Source: Holophagales bacterium
GTDB taxonomy: Bacteria > Acidobacteriota > Holophagae > Holophagales > Holophagaceae
Direction: 5' to 3'
DNA: 10,114 nucleotides
NCBI GenBank assembly: GCA_031256155.1
Contig: JAIRRD010000078.1
Location: forward strand, 1 to 10,114
Shown here: piece by piece, positions 1 through 7,401 of the stretch
How the letters are laid out: every line of letters starts with the position of its first letter
Numbering within the stretch: position 1 is the stretch's first letter
Notes under the pieces: generated by a model
Seen by the model: the letters and a program-made list of their open reading frames with translations, nothing else
The model's database searches: none
What the model was told of the DNA's origin: nothing
Translations under genes and position numbers: made by a program

Positions 1-11
1 ATTTTCGCTTT

Positions 12-53
12 CATAGTCCATTTACGGCGAGCCAAGCTCGCCTATGGACTATG
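12..53. repeat. Long imperfect hairpin (first of three in a row)
   Basis: The outer arms CATAGTCCAT (12-21) and ATGGACTATG (44-53) are perfect inverted repeats. Inside them GGCGAGC (26-32) and GCTCGCC (36-42) pair across a CAA loop. The two stems are separated by a short asymmetric bulge (TTAC on the left, T on the right). No T-run follows on either strand, so a standard intrinsic terminator is not obvious. It could be a REP-like element or a processed 3' structure of a gene left of the window. Confidence 0.7.
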
Positions 54-57
54 AGCG

Positions 58-83
58 GCCGTGATTCGCAAGCGAATCCCGGC
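58..83. repeat. Hairpin (second of three in a row)
   Basis: GCCG (58-61) pairs with CGGC (80-83), and GATTCGC (63-69) pairs with GCGAATC (72-78), with one mismatch (T62/C79) and a minimal AA loop. It starts four bases after the previous hairpin and directly abuts the next, so the three form a continuous block of secondary structure. I see no second copy of this one elsewhere in the window. Confidence 0.6.
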
Positions 84-117
84 ATAGCGGTTTAACTACA
101 ATAAGTTAAACCGCTAT
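84..117. repeat. 34-bp palindromic repeat, copy 1
   Basis: A perfect 14-bp stem, ATAGCGGTTTAACT (84-97) and AGTTAAACCGCTAT (104-117), encloses the 6-base loop ACAATA. Read on the minus strand the loop is TATTGT, and the whole 34 bases match the element at 7402-7435 at 30 positions. One pair of differences is compensatory (a T-A pair here, C-G there), so pairing has been kept while sequence changed. This fits a dispersed REP- or MITE-type element. No AT-rich tail typical of an intrinsic terminator follows. Confidence 0.8.
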
Positions 118-326
118 AATTTCAAAATGAATTTTATAGTATTGCAACTCGGTAATGAGTTAGCATTTAAGTGTTAGAGCAATTCAACTTTGAGAAATCA
201 AATTGCTCAACGTCAGGATTTGGCAACAAATCACGGTAGTAAAATGTTTGCGGGCGTGTTCCACCAGCCGTCAAGCAGACATTTTCAAGCTAAAAAAAAC
301 GCCAGAAGTAATGTTAAGAGGTAACG
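118..326. other. Non-coding leader upstream of guaB
   Basis: About 210 bases between the hairpin block and the guaB start contain no credible coding frame. The one structural feature is the palindrome at 177-208. A sequence AAGAGG (316-321) sits five bases before the guaB ATG and is the likely ribosome binding site. I could not identify a promoter with good spacing or a known riboswitch. Confidence 0.5.
177..208. repeat. Weak palindrome, possibly a degenerate repeat copy
   Basis: GAGCAATT (177-184) and AATTGCTC (201-208) form an 8-bp stem around a 16-base interior. The left arm AGCAATTCAACTT resembles the left arm AGCAGTTCAACTT of the repeat at 7402-7435, differing at one base. The right arm is more diverged. 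It may be a decayed member of that family, or a chance palindrome in AT-rich DNA. Confidence 0.4.
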
Positions 327-1787
327 ATGCTGACTCTGCCCCTCCCACACGCGCTTACATTCGATGATGTGCTATTGGTTCCCGGATCCAGTGAAATCCA
401 TCCGAACAATATAAATTTGATTACCTGTCTGACATCGGATATCAAACTTGGTATTCCGCTAATCAGTGCCGCAATGGATACTGTTACGGAAGCCAGTTTG
501 GCCATATCGCTGGCTCAACAGGGCGGAATTGGAATTATCCACAAAAACATGAGTATTCAGCGCCAGGTTAAAGAAGTTGACAGAGTTAAGCGGTCAGAAT
601 CTGGAATGATAACTAATCCCTTTACTATCGGCCCCAATGCGCCAATCAGAGAAGCTGAAGCAATGATGTCGGATTACAAGATTTCAGGCGTACCGGTTGT
701 TGAAAATGGCAAGCTGATTGGAATACTTACCAACCGTGACCTCCGCTTTGAAACTAACTCGGATACCCAGGTGCATGTGCGCATGACATCAAAAAATCTG
801 GTAACAGTTCCGGTCGGCACCACTTTGGAACAGGCAAAGCTTAAACTCCAGGAGTATCGCATAGAAAAATTGCTTGTCGTTGACGATAACGGCGCTTTAA
901 AGGGCCTGATTACCATAAAGGATATTGAAAAGGCGGCTAATTATCCTAATGCCTGCAAAGATAGCCTTGGACGTTTAAGGGTTGGCGCGGCTGTGGGGGT
1001 TTCAGCGGATTTGCTGGATCGCGCCAGAGCTTTGATAGAAGCCAAAGTGGATATCCTGTGCATTGACAGCAGTCATGGTCATAGCAAGAGCGTTCTTGAT
1101 TCGCTCAGGGCGCTGAAAGAGGCTTTCCCTGCAACCCCCGTCATCGCGGGCAATGTAGCAACCTATGAAGGCGCCAGAGACCTGGCCAAAGCTGGCGCGG
1201 ATGCCATCAAGGTAGGCATAGGGCCGGGATCAATTTGCACAACCCGCATAATCACTGGAGCCGGTATGCCCCAGCTCACGGCTATTGTCGAGGCATCAAG
1301 GGCATGTCGTGAGTTTGGTGTACATTGCATAGGTGATGGTGGAATCAAATTCAGCGGCGATATTGCCAAGGCCATTGCTGCAGGAGCAGATTGTGTCATG
1401 ATTGGCAGTTTGTTTGCAGGCACAGAAGAAGCCCCTGGCGAAACCATTTTTTACCAGGGCCGGACATTCAAGAGCTATAGAGGCATGGGTTCTATAGGAG
1501 CAATGAAAACCGGCAGTAAAGACCGATATTTCCAGGCCGATAAAGAAGACGTAAAACTAGTACCGGAAGGCATAGAAGGTCAGGTTCCCTATAAAGGCAA
1601 ACTTATTGACCTGGTGACTCAACTGCTGGGAGGTCTCCGTGCGGGCATGGGTCTGGTTGGCGGTAAGGACATACCAGATTTTCAGGAACGGGCCGCTTTT
1701 GTTCAAATCAGCAGTGCCGGACTGCGAGAAAGCCATGCCCATGATGTGATGATTACAAAAGAAGCGCCAAACTACAGTATGGAGTAG
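327..1787 (+). CDS. guaB: Inosine-5'-monophosphate dehydrogenase
   Basis: This cytosolic enzyme oxidises IMP to XMP with NAD+, the committed step of GMP synthesis. At 486 residues it has the normal bacterial length. The N-terminus carries the family signature [12 protein letters not shown] tandem CBS domain occupies roughly residues 95-205 (for example [23 protein letters not shown]), inserted in the catalytic TIM barrel. The catalytic loop GPGSICTTR places the nucleophilic cysteine at residue 304. IMP-binding segments [15 protein letters not shown] and [10 protein letters not shown] and the flap that follows are intact. The ATG start is supported by AAGAGG at 316-321. It is the first of four same-strand genes with short gaps (30 bases to cutA) and may head that operon. 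No missing residue or frameshift is seen. Confidence 0.97.
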   Translation: MLTLPLPHALTFDDVLLVPGSSEIHPNNINLITCLTSDIKLGIPLISAAMDTVTEASLAISLAQQGGIGIIHKNMSIQRQVKEVDRVKRSESGMITNPFTIGPNAPIREAEAMMSDYKISGVPVVENGKLIGILTNRDLRFETNSDTQVHVRMTSKNLVTVPVGTTLEQAKLKLQEYRIEKLLVVDDNGALKGLITIKDIEKAANYPNACKDSLGRLRVGAAVGVSADLLDRARALIEAKVDILCIDSSHGHSKSVLDSLRALKEAFPATPVIAGNVATYEGARDLAKAGADAIKVGIGPGSICTTRIITGAGMPQLTAIVEASRACREFGVHCIGDGGIKFSGDIAKAIAAGADCVMIGSLFAGTEEAPGETIFYQGRTFKSYRGMGSIGAMKTGSKDRYFQADKEDVKLVPEGIEGQVPYKGKLIDLVTQLLGGLRAGMGLVGGKDIPDFQERAAFVQISSAGLRESHAHDVMITKEAPNYSME

Positions 1788-1817
1788 TATGGTTTTAAAT
1801 TACAGAGTGTCCTGTTC

Positions 1818-2153
1818 ATGACCGATGCCTGTGTTGTCATAACTACTTGCGGCAGTGAGGAAACTGCCCTCAGCATCGCTTCTGCATTGGTGGATCAGCA
1901 TTTAGCGGCCTGCGTAAGTATTTTTCCGAGTGTTAAAAGTTATTATTTTTTTGAGGGGAACACACACCTGGATGAGGAGATATCGCTGATGATTAAGACT
2001 CGTTGTGAGTTGTTTGATAAGGTATCGGAACTTATCACGAAGTTGCACACTTATGATGTGCCGGAAATAATAATGTTTAAAGTTGATGCCGTTTCTGAGT
2101 CATTTCTCAGGTGGCTCAGCCAAACAACAAAGCGCGGCAGTCCATGTGATTAA
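1818..2153 (+). CDS. cutA: CutA-type divalent cation tolerance protein
   Basis: A 111-residue protein of the CutA1 family, small trimeric ferredoxin-fold proteins linked in E. coli to copper and divalent-cation tolerance; their biochemical role is unsettled. Family features are visible in order: an N-terminal beta strand CVVITTCGSEETA, the segment HLAACVSIFPSVKSYYFFEG matching the usual LAACV...G..S.Y.W.G, the stretch EEISLMIKTR, and the near-C-terminal motif TYDVPEIIMF, normally PYEVPEII. The tail SFLRWLSQTTK matches the usual YL.WI. Length is typical. No clear Shine-Dalgarno precedes the ATG, so expression may rest on coupling with guaB 30 bases upstream. It is soluble, with no signal peptide. 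Confidence 0.9.
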   Translation: MTDACVVITTCGSEETALSIASALVDQHLAACVSIFPSVKSYYFFEGNTHLDEEISLMIKTRCELFDKVSELITKLHTYDVPEIIMFKVDAVSESFLRWLSQTTKRGSPCD

Positions 2154-2222
2154 TTTTATTTGTTGACTGATATTTTATGGCAAAAATTACTATGTGTTAT
2201 CTTTGATGAGGGATTTGACATC

Positions 2223-2228
2223 TGGAGG
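2223..2228 (+). promoter_or_regulatory. Strong ribosome binding site of glpX
   Basis: GGAGGT ends five bases before the glpX ATG at 2234. It is the best Shine-Dalgarno on the plus-strand set and fixes the glpX start. Its neighbours cutA and the PseG-like gene have much weaker sites. Confidence 0.7.
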
Positions 2229-2233
2229 TAGTC

Positions 2234-3208
2234 ATGCAGGCACAATCAAATCTGGTGGGGGATTTTTTACACGTTGTTGAAATGGCCGCAATTGCTTGTG
2301 CCAGAAGTATTGGGCATGGAGATCGCAAACACAGTGACCATCTTGCTGTTGAAGCAATGAGAAAGGCTATGGATAAAATAGCGATGGATGGTACCATCGT
2401 AATTGGTGAAGGTGAGCGTGACGAAGCCCCAATGCTGTTTGTTGGCGAAAAAGTCGGTATGGGAACTTCCTTTGAACCAATTGACATCGCTGTTGATCCA
2501 TTGGAAGGGACAAACCTGTGCGCAACAGGCGCGTCAAACGCTATTGCCGTTATGGCTGCGGCTGAAAAAGGCGGTTTACTGCATGCTCCAGATCTTTACA
2601 TGGAAAAACTGGTGGTAGCCGCACCGGCAAAGGGTAAAGTCAGCCTGGACTATTCTGTTGCCAAAAACCTGGCCATCATTGCGGAGAGCGCCAACCGCAA
2701 AGTCGAAGACCTTACAATTGTAGTTTTGGAACGCCCCAGACACGAACAGCTAATCAACGATATTCGTAGCGTTGGGGCAAGGATTCAACTGATCGGCGAT
2801 GGCGATTTAAGCGCGGCGATATCCGCAGCTGTAAGCGGAACAGGTGTACACGCCCTGATGGGTATTGGCGGAGCGCCGGAGGGCGTATTGACCGCTGCGG
2901 CAATGAAGTGCCTTAATGGAGAAATACAAGGCCGCTTACGCACCGCAGAAAATACTGCATCTAAAGAAAAAGCAGAGGCTATGGGCGTTGATTTTGATCG
3001 CATCTATTTCACCGATGACCTTGCGCCCGGCGAAAATATTATATTTGCCGCTTGTGGTGTAACGGATGGTGGTTTGCTCAAAGGCGTAAGATTTTTTGGT
3101 GACGGCATCAGGACTGCCAGTTTAATTATGACTTACAAGCCTAAAACGATAAGATTCACTGATTCTGTTTATGTAAGAGGCGGAGAAGATATACTTATCC
3201 GTTTTTAG
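2234..3208 (+). CDS. glpX: Class II fructose-1,6-bisphosphatase (GlpX)
   Basis: This enzyme hydrolyses fructose 1,6-bisphosphate to fructose 6-phosphate in gluconeogenesis, and in autotrophs in the Calvin cycle; some class II enzymes also act on sedoheptulose 1,7-bisphosphate. The 324 residues match GlpX length. Metal and substrate motifs are present in order: GDRKHSD with Asp30, [11 protein letters not shown] with Glu59, VDPLEGTN with Asp88 and Glu91, YMEKLVV, and GGAPEGVL with Glu216. These correspond to the acidic metal-binding positions of the E. coli enzyme. It belongs to the lithium-sensitive phosphatase fold and is cytosolic. The gap after cutA is 80 bases, and the next gene starts 22 bases after its stop, consistent with one transcript. 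No class I FBPase is visible in this window. Confidence 0.95.
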   Translation: MQAQSNLVGDFLHVVEMAAIACARSIGHGDRKHSDHLAVEAMRKAMDKIAMDGTIVIGEGERDEAPMLFVGEKVGMGTSFEPIDIAVDPLEGTNLCATGASNAIAVMAAAEKGGLLHAPDLYMEKLVVAAPAKGKVSLDYSVAKNLAIIAESANRKVEDLTIVVLERPRHEQLINDIRSVGARIQLIGDGDLSAAISAAVSGTGVHALMGIGGAPEGVLTAAAMKCLNGEIQGRLRTAENTASKEKAEAMGVDFDRIYFTDDLAPGENIIFAACGVTDGGLLKGVRFFGDGIRTASLIMTYKPKTIRFTDSVYVRGGEDILIRF

Positions 3209-3230
3209 AGTGTTTTTCTCAGAGTAATTT

Positions 3231-4304
3231 ATGCAACCCCATTTAATTTTTCGTGTTCACACTGATCGCCGCTCAGGACTTGGTCATATCTCAAAGGCTC
3301 TTACCCTTGCGGATCATTGGCATAACATGGGAGGGATAACCACCATTGCCATTAGTGGGGATGATCGTGCCAGACAAATTGCCTCAGGTAAAGACCCGTT
3401 TTCTGAATCACATCTCCCATGCTCCGCTATTTATCTGGGCAAGACAATCGACTCTCCATTGCCCGAATATCTCAAGTATGAAAATGCTGTGGTATTAGTT
3501 GATCTGTGGGACATTACCGAAGATCAAATCAGAGACATGCGTCCGCTGAAAATCGCAATAATGGAAGACGACAGTAATGCCCACGAAAATGCGGATATTT
3601 TGTTTCAGCCCTATCTGGATGGCATTAAGTGGAACAGGAACCCAATCAGAATTGAAAACGGCAAAAAAATGCGCCCCTATGAAGAACAGCGCAAAAACTG
3701 CCGTGTTCTTAAAGGAGCGTCCTATATTGTTCTTTCTGAGATGACCGCCCAGTTGCGTATGCACCGTAAACAAAACCTGCCTCTAAATGTAAAAAAGCTT
3801 CTCGTTACTTTTGGCGGCACAGATGGTTCCAGACTCGCTCCACGGGCTTACGAAATCATGACAAAGGTCATTGATGAAAACGGCTGGGATGGTAGCTGTA
3901 CTCTCTTATCCCCCGGCGGAGTGAATTACTTGGAATCCCCCAGAATTACTATTTTATCCGAGATACAAAATTTGACCGCGCATTTGCCAGAGTTTGACGC
4001 GATTTGGTGTACCGGTGGTACTACTTTAGCGGATTGTCTGTGCCTGGGAATCCCAGTTATTGCCTGGGGACGGGATAAGCGCCGCCACAAAATCATTGAC
4101 TGTATTGCACGGGAAGGTGCCTGCATTGATTTGGGGCTTGGGTTGGAAACGGATATGGTTGCTGTTCAGGAGGCTCTTGCACACTGGCTTGGCCCTGTGG
4201 AACAAGAGTCGCGCCATGAGCAATCCGCTATCGGTATGGCCTTGGTTGATGGTTCCGGCGCTTCAAGAGTAACCGATGAGCTGTGGGAATTGGCGAAAAA
4301 CTAG
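3231..4304 (+). CDS. PseG/SpsG-family nucleotide-sugar hydrolase or glycosyltransferase-like protein
   Basis: A 357-residue soluble protein with the two-domain GT-B fold pattern of PseG, the UDP-sugar hydrolase of pseudaminic acid synthesis. The N-terminal motif SGLGHISKALTLAD (from residue 15) corresponds to the family's GxGHxxRxxxLA, keeping His19, the position of the catalytic histidine, but with Lys in place of the usual Arg. VVLVDLW and the acidic MEDDSNAHENADILFQP follow, then LKGASYIVLSEM, equivalent to GP.Y.LLR. The C-terminal half has LVTFGGTDG (192-199), WCTGGTTLADCLCLGIPVIAW (from 259) for nucleotide binding, and a DGSGASRV ending. No other nonulosonic-acid gene is nearby; it sits with housekeeping genes. 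The true substrate is therefore open. The start has only a weak upstream site (CAGAG). Confidence 0.78.
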   Translation: MQPHLIFRVHTDRRSGLGHISKALTLADHWHNMGGITTIAISGDDRARQIASGKDPFSESHLPCSAIYLGKTIDSPLPEYLKYENAVVLVDLWDITEDQIRDMRPLKIAIMEDDSNAHENADILFQPYLDGIKWNRNPIRIENGKKMRPYEEQRKNCRVLKGASYIVLSEMTAQLRMHRKQNLPLNVKKLLVTFGGTDGSRLAPRAYEIMTKVIDENGWDGSCTLLSPGGVNYLESPRITILSEIQNLTAHLPEFDAIWCTGGTTLADCLCLGIPVIAWGRDKRRHKIIDCIAREGACIDLGLGLETDMVAVQEALAHWLGPVEQESRHEQSAIGMALVDGSGASRVTDELWELAKN

Positions 4305-4305
4305 C

Positions 4306-4345
4306 CGCTTGCAACCCCCCTTGCTGTGCGGGTAACGGGGAAGCG
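4306..4345. terminator. Imperfect hairpin between convergent operons
   Basis: CGCTT (4306-4310) pairs with AAGCG (4341-4345), with a C-run (within 4315-4320) facing GGGG (4337-4340) and unpaired bases between. It starts two bases after the PseG-like stop and lies in the 73-base gap between convergent genes, where a shared terminator would be expected. There is no T-run on either strand, so the call rests mainly on position. Confidence 0.25.
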
Positions 4346-4377
4346 AAAATGGATTGTGAACGTGAACCAGTCTTTGT

Positions 4378-4923
4378 CTATAGCAGCTTGGCACCGTAAT
4401 CGTAGCCCTTTTGCAGTGCTTTTAGGTTCAGGTCTTCTGTGCCTTTTGGAACTGAATCCAGTGTTGCGTTGCGGAAGGCTTCAAATGAACAGAGTTTCGT
4501 GACACCAGCAAAGAAGCCTACCATCACTATGTTGAGAACGAGTCTGCGACCCAGTTCCTCGGCAAAGCGCGTTGCCGGTATGGAGAATGCCTTGATGCCG
4601 CTTGGAAGGCGGTCGTTGAGCTTCACTAGTTCTTCTTCATAGAGGAGTATTCCGTCCGGCTTTATGGTTGGGGCAAACAAATTAAAGGCATCCTGACTCA
4701 TTACCGCTAATATGTCCAGACTGGTCACGTATGGATAACCTATCACACTGTCGGAAACGCTGACTTGGGCTGAACAGGCACTTCCGCGTGCTTCCGGCCC
4801 GAAAGCCTGAATCAGCGTGGCATGTTTACCTTCAAATATGCTTGCCGCTTTGCCGATTATTGAGGCACACAGGATGACACCCTGGCCTCCCAGGCCGCCA
4901 ATGCGGATTTCAGTTTTGGCCAT
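4378..4923 (-). CDS. korC: 2-oxoglutarate:ferredoxin oxidoreductase, gamma subunit
   Basis: The gamma subunit (catalytic domain III) of a 2-oxoacid:ferredoxin oxidoreductase, 181 residues from the chosen start. The N-terminal glycine-rich signature IRIGGLGGQGVI (from residue 6) and QAFGPEARGSACSAQV (39-54) are diagnostic of the family. The domain contributes to CoA binding and complex assembly. The frame could extend ten codons upstream to 4953, but GGAGG placed seven bases before the ATG at 4923 and the usual MAKTEIRIGG opening support the shorter form. Its start overlaps the end of korB by 14 nt, implying translational coupling. It is the last gene of the korDABC operon and ends 73 bases from the convergent PseG-like gene. 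Confidence 0.92.
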   Translation of the reverse strand: MAKTEIRIGGLGGQGVILCASIIGKAASIFEGKHATLIQAFGPEARGSACSAQVSVSDSVIGYPYVTSLDILAVMSQDAFNLFAPTIKPDGILLYEEELVKLNDRLPSGIKAFSIPATRFAEELGRRLVLNIVMVGFFAGVTKLCSFEAFRNATLDSVPKGTEDLNLKALQKGYDYGAKLL

Positions 4924-5806
4924 TGTCCCCTCCATTTGTTCCGTAAGGTACAAAAGAATCGCCCAGTGCTACGCTGAGGTGCTTATTCATGGAGTCCAGC
5001 CAGGTCGGGCGCTCGCGGTCAATAAATTTACCCACGATGATTTCACCCTGAAAGGTCAGTACGGCCTCTTTTGTATCAGCACCATTCTTAATCACACTCT
5101 TCTCTTTGTAGTACTTCATCTGGTCAACGCCATCCCCCAATTTGTTGCGTCGGCTGTAGAGCGTTGGGCATGGACACAGCACTTCTATGAAACGCAGTCC
5201 CTTTTTGAGCAGTGCCTCGTTCATGGCTTTGGCAAGCTGGCGGACGTGATATGCCGTCCAGCGGGCAACGTATGTTGCGCCGCAGGCATCTGCGACAAAT
5301 GGGAGGTTGAATGACTGCTCAAAATTGCCATAGGGCATTGTGGTTTGGGTTGGCCCCAGGGGCGTTGTTGGAGCCACCTGACCGCCTGTCATGCCATAGG
5401 TGTAGTTGTTCACGCAGACTACTAATAAATCCATGTTTCGCCTTGCAGCGTGGAAGAAGTGGTTTCCGCCAATGGCAAACAAGTCGCCATCACCGGAATA
5501 GACAACCACGCTGAGCTCAGGATTGCTGAGCTTTAAGCCCGTTGCGAATGGTATGGCCCGTCCATGCGTTGTGTGAAAACTGTCCAGATTCAGGTAACCC
5601 GCCGTCCTTCCGGTACAGCCAATGCCTGAAACGACAGCCACTTTATCCAGATTAAGGCCGCAGTCCATCAAGGCTCTGGCAAAGCAGTTGAGGCTCGTGC
5701 CGATACCGCATCCGGGACACCATATATGGGGTATACGATCCTGCCGAAGCACTTTCAATACTGGGTTTTGAATATCCAGGTCTTTGTATTCGCCGCATTC
5801 GTTCAT
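4910..5806 (-). CDS. korB: 2-oxoglutarate:ferredoxin oxidoreductase, beta subunit
   Basis: The thiamine-diphosphate-binding beta subunit, 298 residues, typical for KorB. The sequence shows HIWCPGCGIG (27-36), SGIGCTGR (60-67), HTTHGRAIPFATG (78-90), the ThDP/Mg motif GDGDLFAIGGNH (105-116), NNYTYGMTGGQ (133-143) and a later CPCPT. The cysteines in CPGC, GIGC and CPCP match positions that hold a 4Fe-4S cluster in this family. With KorA it forms the site that interconverts 2-oxoglutarate plus CoA and succinyl-CoA plus CO2, passing electrons to ferredoxin. The GRAIPFATG-GDGDLFAIGGNH pattern fits the 2-oxoglutarate branch rather than pyruvate oxidoreductase, but substrate is inferred. Its ATG overlaps the korA stop by four bases (ATGA). 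Confidence 0.95.
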   Translation of the reverse strand: MNECGEYKDLDIQNPVLKVLRQDRIPHIWCPGCGIGTSLNCFARALMDCGLNLDKVAVVSGIGCTGRTAGYLNLDSFHTTHGRAIPFATGLKLSNPELSVVVYSGDGDLFAIGGNHFFHAARRNMDLLVVCVNNYTYGMTGGQVAPTTPLGPTQTTMPYGNFEQSFNLPFVADACGATYVARWTAYHVRQLAKAMNEALLKKGLRFIEVLCPCPTLYSRRNKLGDGVDQMKYYKEKSVIKNGADTKEAVLTFQGEIIVGKFIDRERPTWLDSMNKHLSVALGDSFVPYGTNGGDNGQN

Positions 5807-6963
5807 TGCGCCGCCTCCATGATCGCATTCAGGATGGTATTCGGTTCATGGACTGTACCGCCGGCATGAGGCACAGATACCACTTTAACCTTTCCAACCA
5901 CAGCCCTGTTCAGTTCCCTGACCATTTGGCCCATGTTGAGTTCAGGAAAGACAAAGGCTTTGACTTTGGATGCCATTTCTCTGAACAACGCTTCGGGGAA
6001 GGGCCAGCAGATAATTAAGCGGGCATGTCCCACTTTTAATCCTTTTGCCCTGGCTTCGTCAATGGCAGCGTGGGCTATTCTGCTGGTGATGCCGTATGAA
6101 ACAACCACTATATCAGCACCTTCGCAGTTGTCCATCCTGACATCAACGAGTTTGTGGGCGTTCCGTTTGATTTTGTCTATCAGTCTGGTCATCATTTTTT
6201 GCTGAACAGCAACGGTCATTAAGGGATATCCGCGCTCATCGTGTGTCAGACCTGTGGTGTGTATCCTGTAGCCATCGCCTGCCTTTACCATCTCTGGCAC
6301 TAAATCATCCGGCGTGGTGGCGTACATTTTAAATTCACCCGGTGCCTTGGTTGTGAATTTGCGGGGCGTAACTTCGATTTTATCCGCTGCTGGTATCTCT
6401 ACCCGTTCCGTCATGTGGCCAACAACTTCGTCCATCATAAAAAATACCGGACACCTGTACGTTTCCGACAAATTAAATGCCTTAATCATCAGGTCAAAAC
6501 ATTCCTGGGGACTGTTTGGCGAGATGGCGATTATTTCATAGTCACCATGACTGCCCCACTTGATTTGCTGCATGTCATGCTGGGCTGGCTGTGTCGGAAG
6601 TCCTGTGGAGGGCCCGCAGCGCTGAACGTCAACCCATACGCTGGGTGTTTCCGTACAAACGGCAAAGCCTATGTGCTCCATCATCAGGGACAGACCTGGG
6701 CCGCTGGTCACGCTCATCACTTTTTTACCGCCCCAAACCGCGCCCTGAATTGCTATTGAAGAAGCGATTTCGTCTTCCATCTGGATAAAAACACCGCCGA
6801 CTTTTGGTATGCGGGCTGCAAAGCGCTCCACTACTTCGGTGGATGGTGTGATTGGATAACCAGCGACAAAGCGGCAACCTGCGGCTAAAGCGCCTTCACA
6901 CGCCGCATGGTCGCCATCCATGAAATGAACGCCGGTGAGTACTCCACTGCTGTCTGCTTTCAA
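5803..6963 (-). CDS. korA: 2-oxoglutarate:ferredoxin oxidoreductase, alpha subunit
   Basis: The alpha subunit, 386 residues, carrying the pyrimidine-binding domain for thiamine diphosphate and the following transketolase-C-like domain. Diagnostic segments are GDHAACEGALAAGCRFVAGYPITPSTE (17-43), IQMEDEIASSIAIQGAVWGG, the stretch VTSGPGLSLMMEHIG, and QRCGPSTGLPTQPAQHD. These match KorA of the four-subunit type, without a fused gamma domain, which is encoded separately at the operon's end. The chosen start is a TTG at 6961-6963, because GGGAGG lies five bases upstream; the first ATG inside (residue 15) would cut the start of the conserved domain. It lies 51 bases after korD and overlaps korB by four bases. 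Cytosolic; uses ferredoxin as partner. Confidence 0.95.
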   Translation of the reverse strand: MKADSSGVLTGVHFMDGDHAACEGALAAGCRFVAGYPITPSTEVVERFAARIPKVGGVFIQMEDEIASSIAIQGAVWGGKKVMSVTSGPGLSLMMEHIGFAVCTETPSVWVDVQRCGPSTGLPTQPAQHDMQQIKWGSHGDYEIIAISPNSPQECFDLMIKAFNLSETYRCPVFFMMDEVVGHMTERVEIPAADKIEVTPRKFTTKAPGEFKMYATTPDDLVPEMVKAGDGYRIHTTGLTHDERGYPLMTVAVQQKMMTRLIDKIKRNAHKLVDVRMDNCEGADIVVVSYGITSRIAHAAIDEARAKGLKVGHARLIICWPFPEALFREMASKVKAFVFPELNMGQMVRELNRAVVGKVKVVSVPHAGGTVHEPNTILNAIMEAAQ

Positions 6964-7014
6964 GGGTACCTCCCTTTAAAATCGAATAGGTCAAGGATAA
7001 ATCAGAAATTTGGT

Positions 7015-7284
7015 TCAGGCCTGTTTCAGGCGCATTTCTTCCAGGTCTTTGTACCGGACGCCGAATATGGCAAAATCGGGGCAATAAAGTCCGCATAAGT
7101 CACAGCCAGTGCATTTTTCCGCTTGAACAGGTACGGGGAAGTGATACCCCTTTTGATTGAACTCTTTAGAAAAGCCAATCGCGCCCGTGGGGCAGAAATC
7201 TATGCAGTAGGAGCATCCTTTGCAATGCTCGCTTTTGACAAAGACCGTCCCTTTACCCTTTTTTTCATCTGTTTGGTTTGCCAT
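7015..7284 (-). CDS. korD: 2-oxoglutarate:ferredoxin oxidoreductase, delta subunit (2x[4Fe-4S] ferredoxin)
   Basis: An 89-residue ferredoxin-like delta subunit that relays electrons between the catalytic site and external ferredoxin. Two complete cluster motifs are visible: CKGCSYCIDFCP (21-32) and CTGCDLCGLYCP (58-69), each with CxxCxxCxxxCP spacing. The stretch between them (KEFNQKGYHFPVPVQAEK) is the usual KorD/PorD insert. The frame extends upstream to 7332, but the ATG at 7284 has GGGAG six bases before it, and the extension would run into an intergenic repeat, so the short start is preferred. It is the first gene of the operon. Its promoter must lie within the 180-base divergent region shared with the sigma operon. 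Confidence 0.92.
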   Translation of the reverse strand: MANQTDEKKGKGTVFVKSEHCKGCSYCIDFCPTGAIGFSKEFNQKGYHFPVPVQAEKCTGCDLCGLYCPDFAIFGVRYKDLEEMRLKQA

Positions 7285-7310
7285 GCGTTTCTCCCAGCTA
7301 TTATTTTTTA

Positions 7311-7362
7311 TTATAGCAGTTCCATCTGACAATGTGTCATTATTTACATGAAACCACTATAA
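7311..7362. repeat. Imperfect palindromic repeat, type 2, copy 1
   Basis: The ends TTATAGCAGTTCCAT (7311-7325) and ATGAAACCACTATAA (7348-7362) are inverted repeats matching at 12 of 15 positions. Inside is a perfect small hairpin, TGACA (7327-7331) and TGTCA (7335-7339). The left part shares its first 11 bases, then CATC and TGTGTC blocks in the same order, with the minus strand of 9420-9458. The ends also resemble the ends of the 34-bp repeats (ATAGCGGTT, ATAGCAGTT), which suggests a shared origin. It lies 27 bases upstream of the korD start. Confidence 0.6.
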
Positions 7363-7401
7363 CAATTATGCACCCGATCCTGCCTCTCATGCGTATATCT
7401 G

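Noticed and set aside
220..245. Possible guaB promoter TTGGCA with TAAAAT
   Set aside because: The spacer is only 14 bases, too short for a standard housekeeping promoter.
118..326. Purine riboswitch in the guaB leader
   Set aside because: I could not find the three-way junction pattern with paired loops; the only palindrome resembles the dispersed repeat.
4379..4389. TATAGCAGCTTG as another repeat end
   Set aside because: It is the C-terminal coding end of korC, matches the repeat only over the first eight bases and has no inverted partner.
4817..5314. 165-codon open frame on the plus strand
   Set aside because: It lies antisense to korB and the start of korC, which have clear family motifs and overlapping starts; its translation shows no recognisable domain.
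7285..7332. Sixteen-residue N-terminal extension of korD
   Set aside because: It has no ribosome site and overlaps an intergenic repeat, whereas the ATG at 7284 has GGGAG at good spacing.
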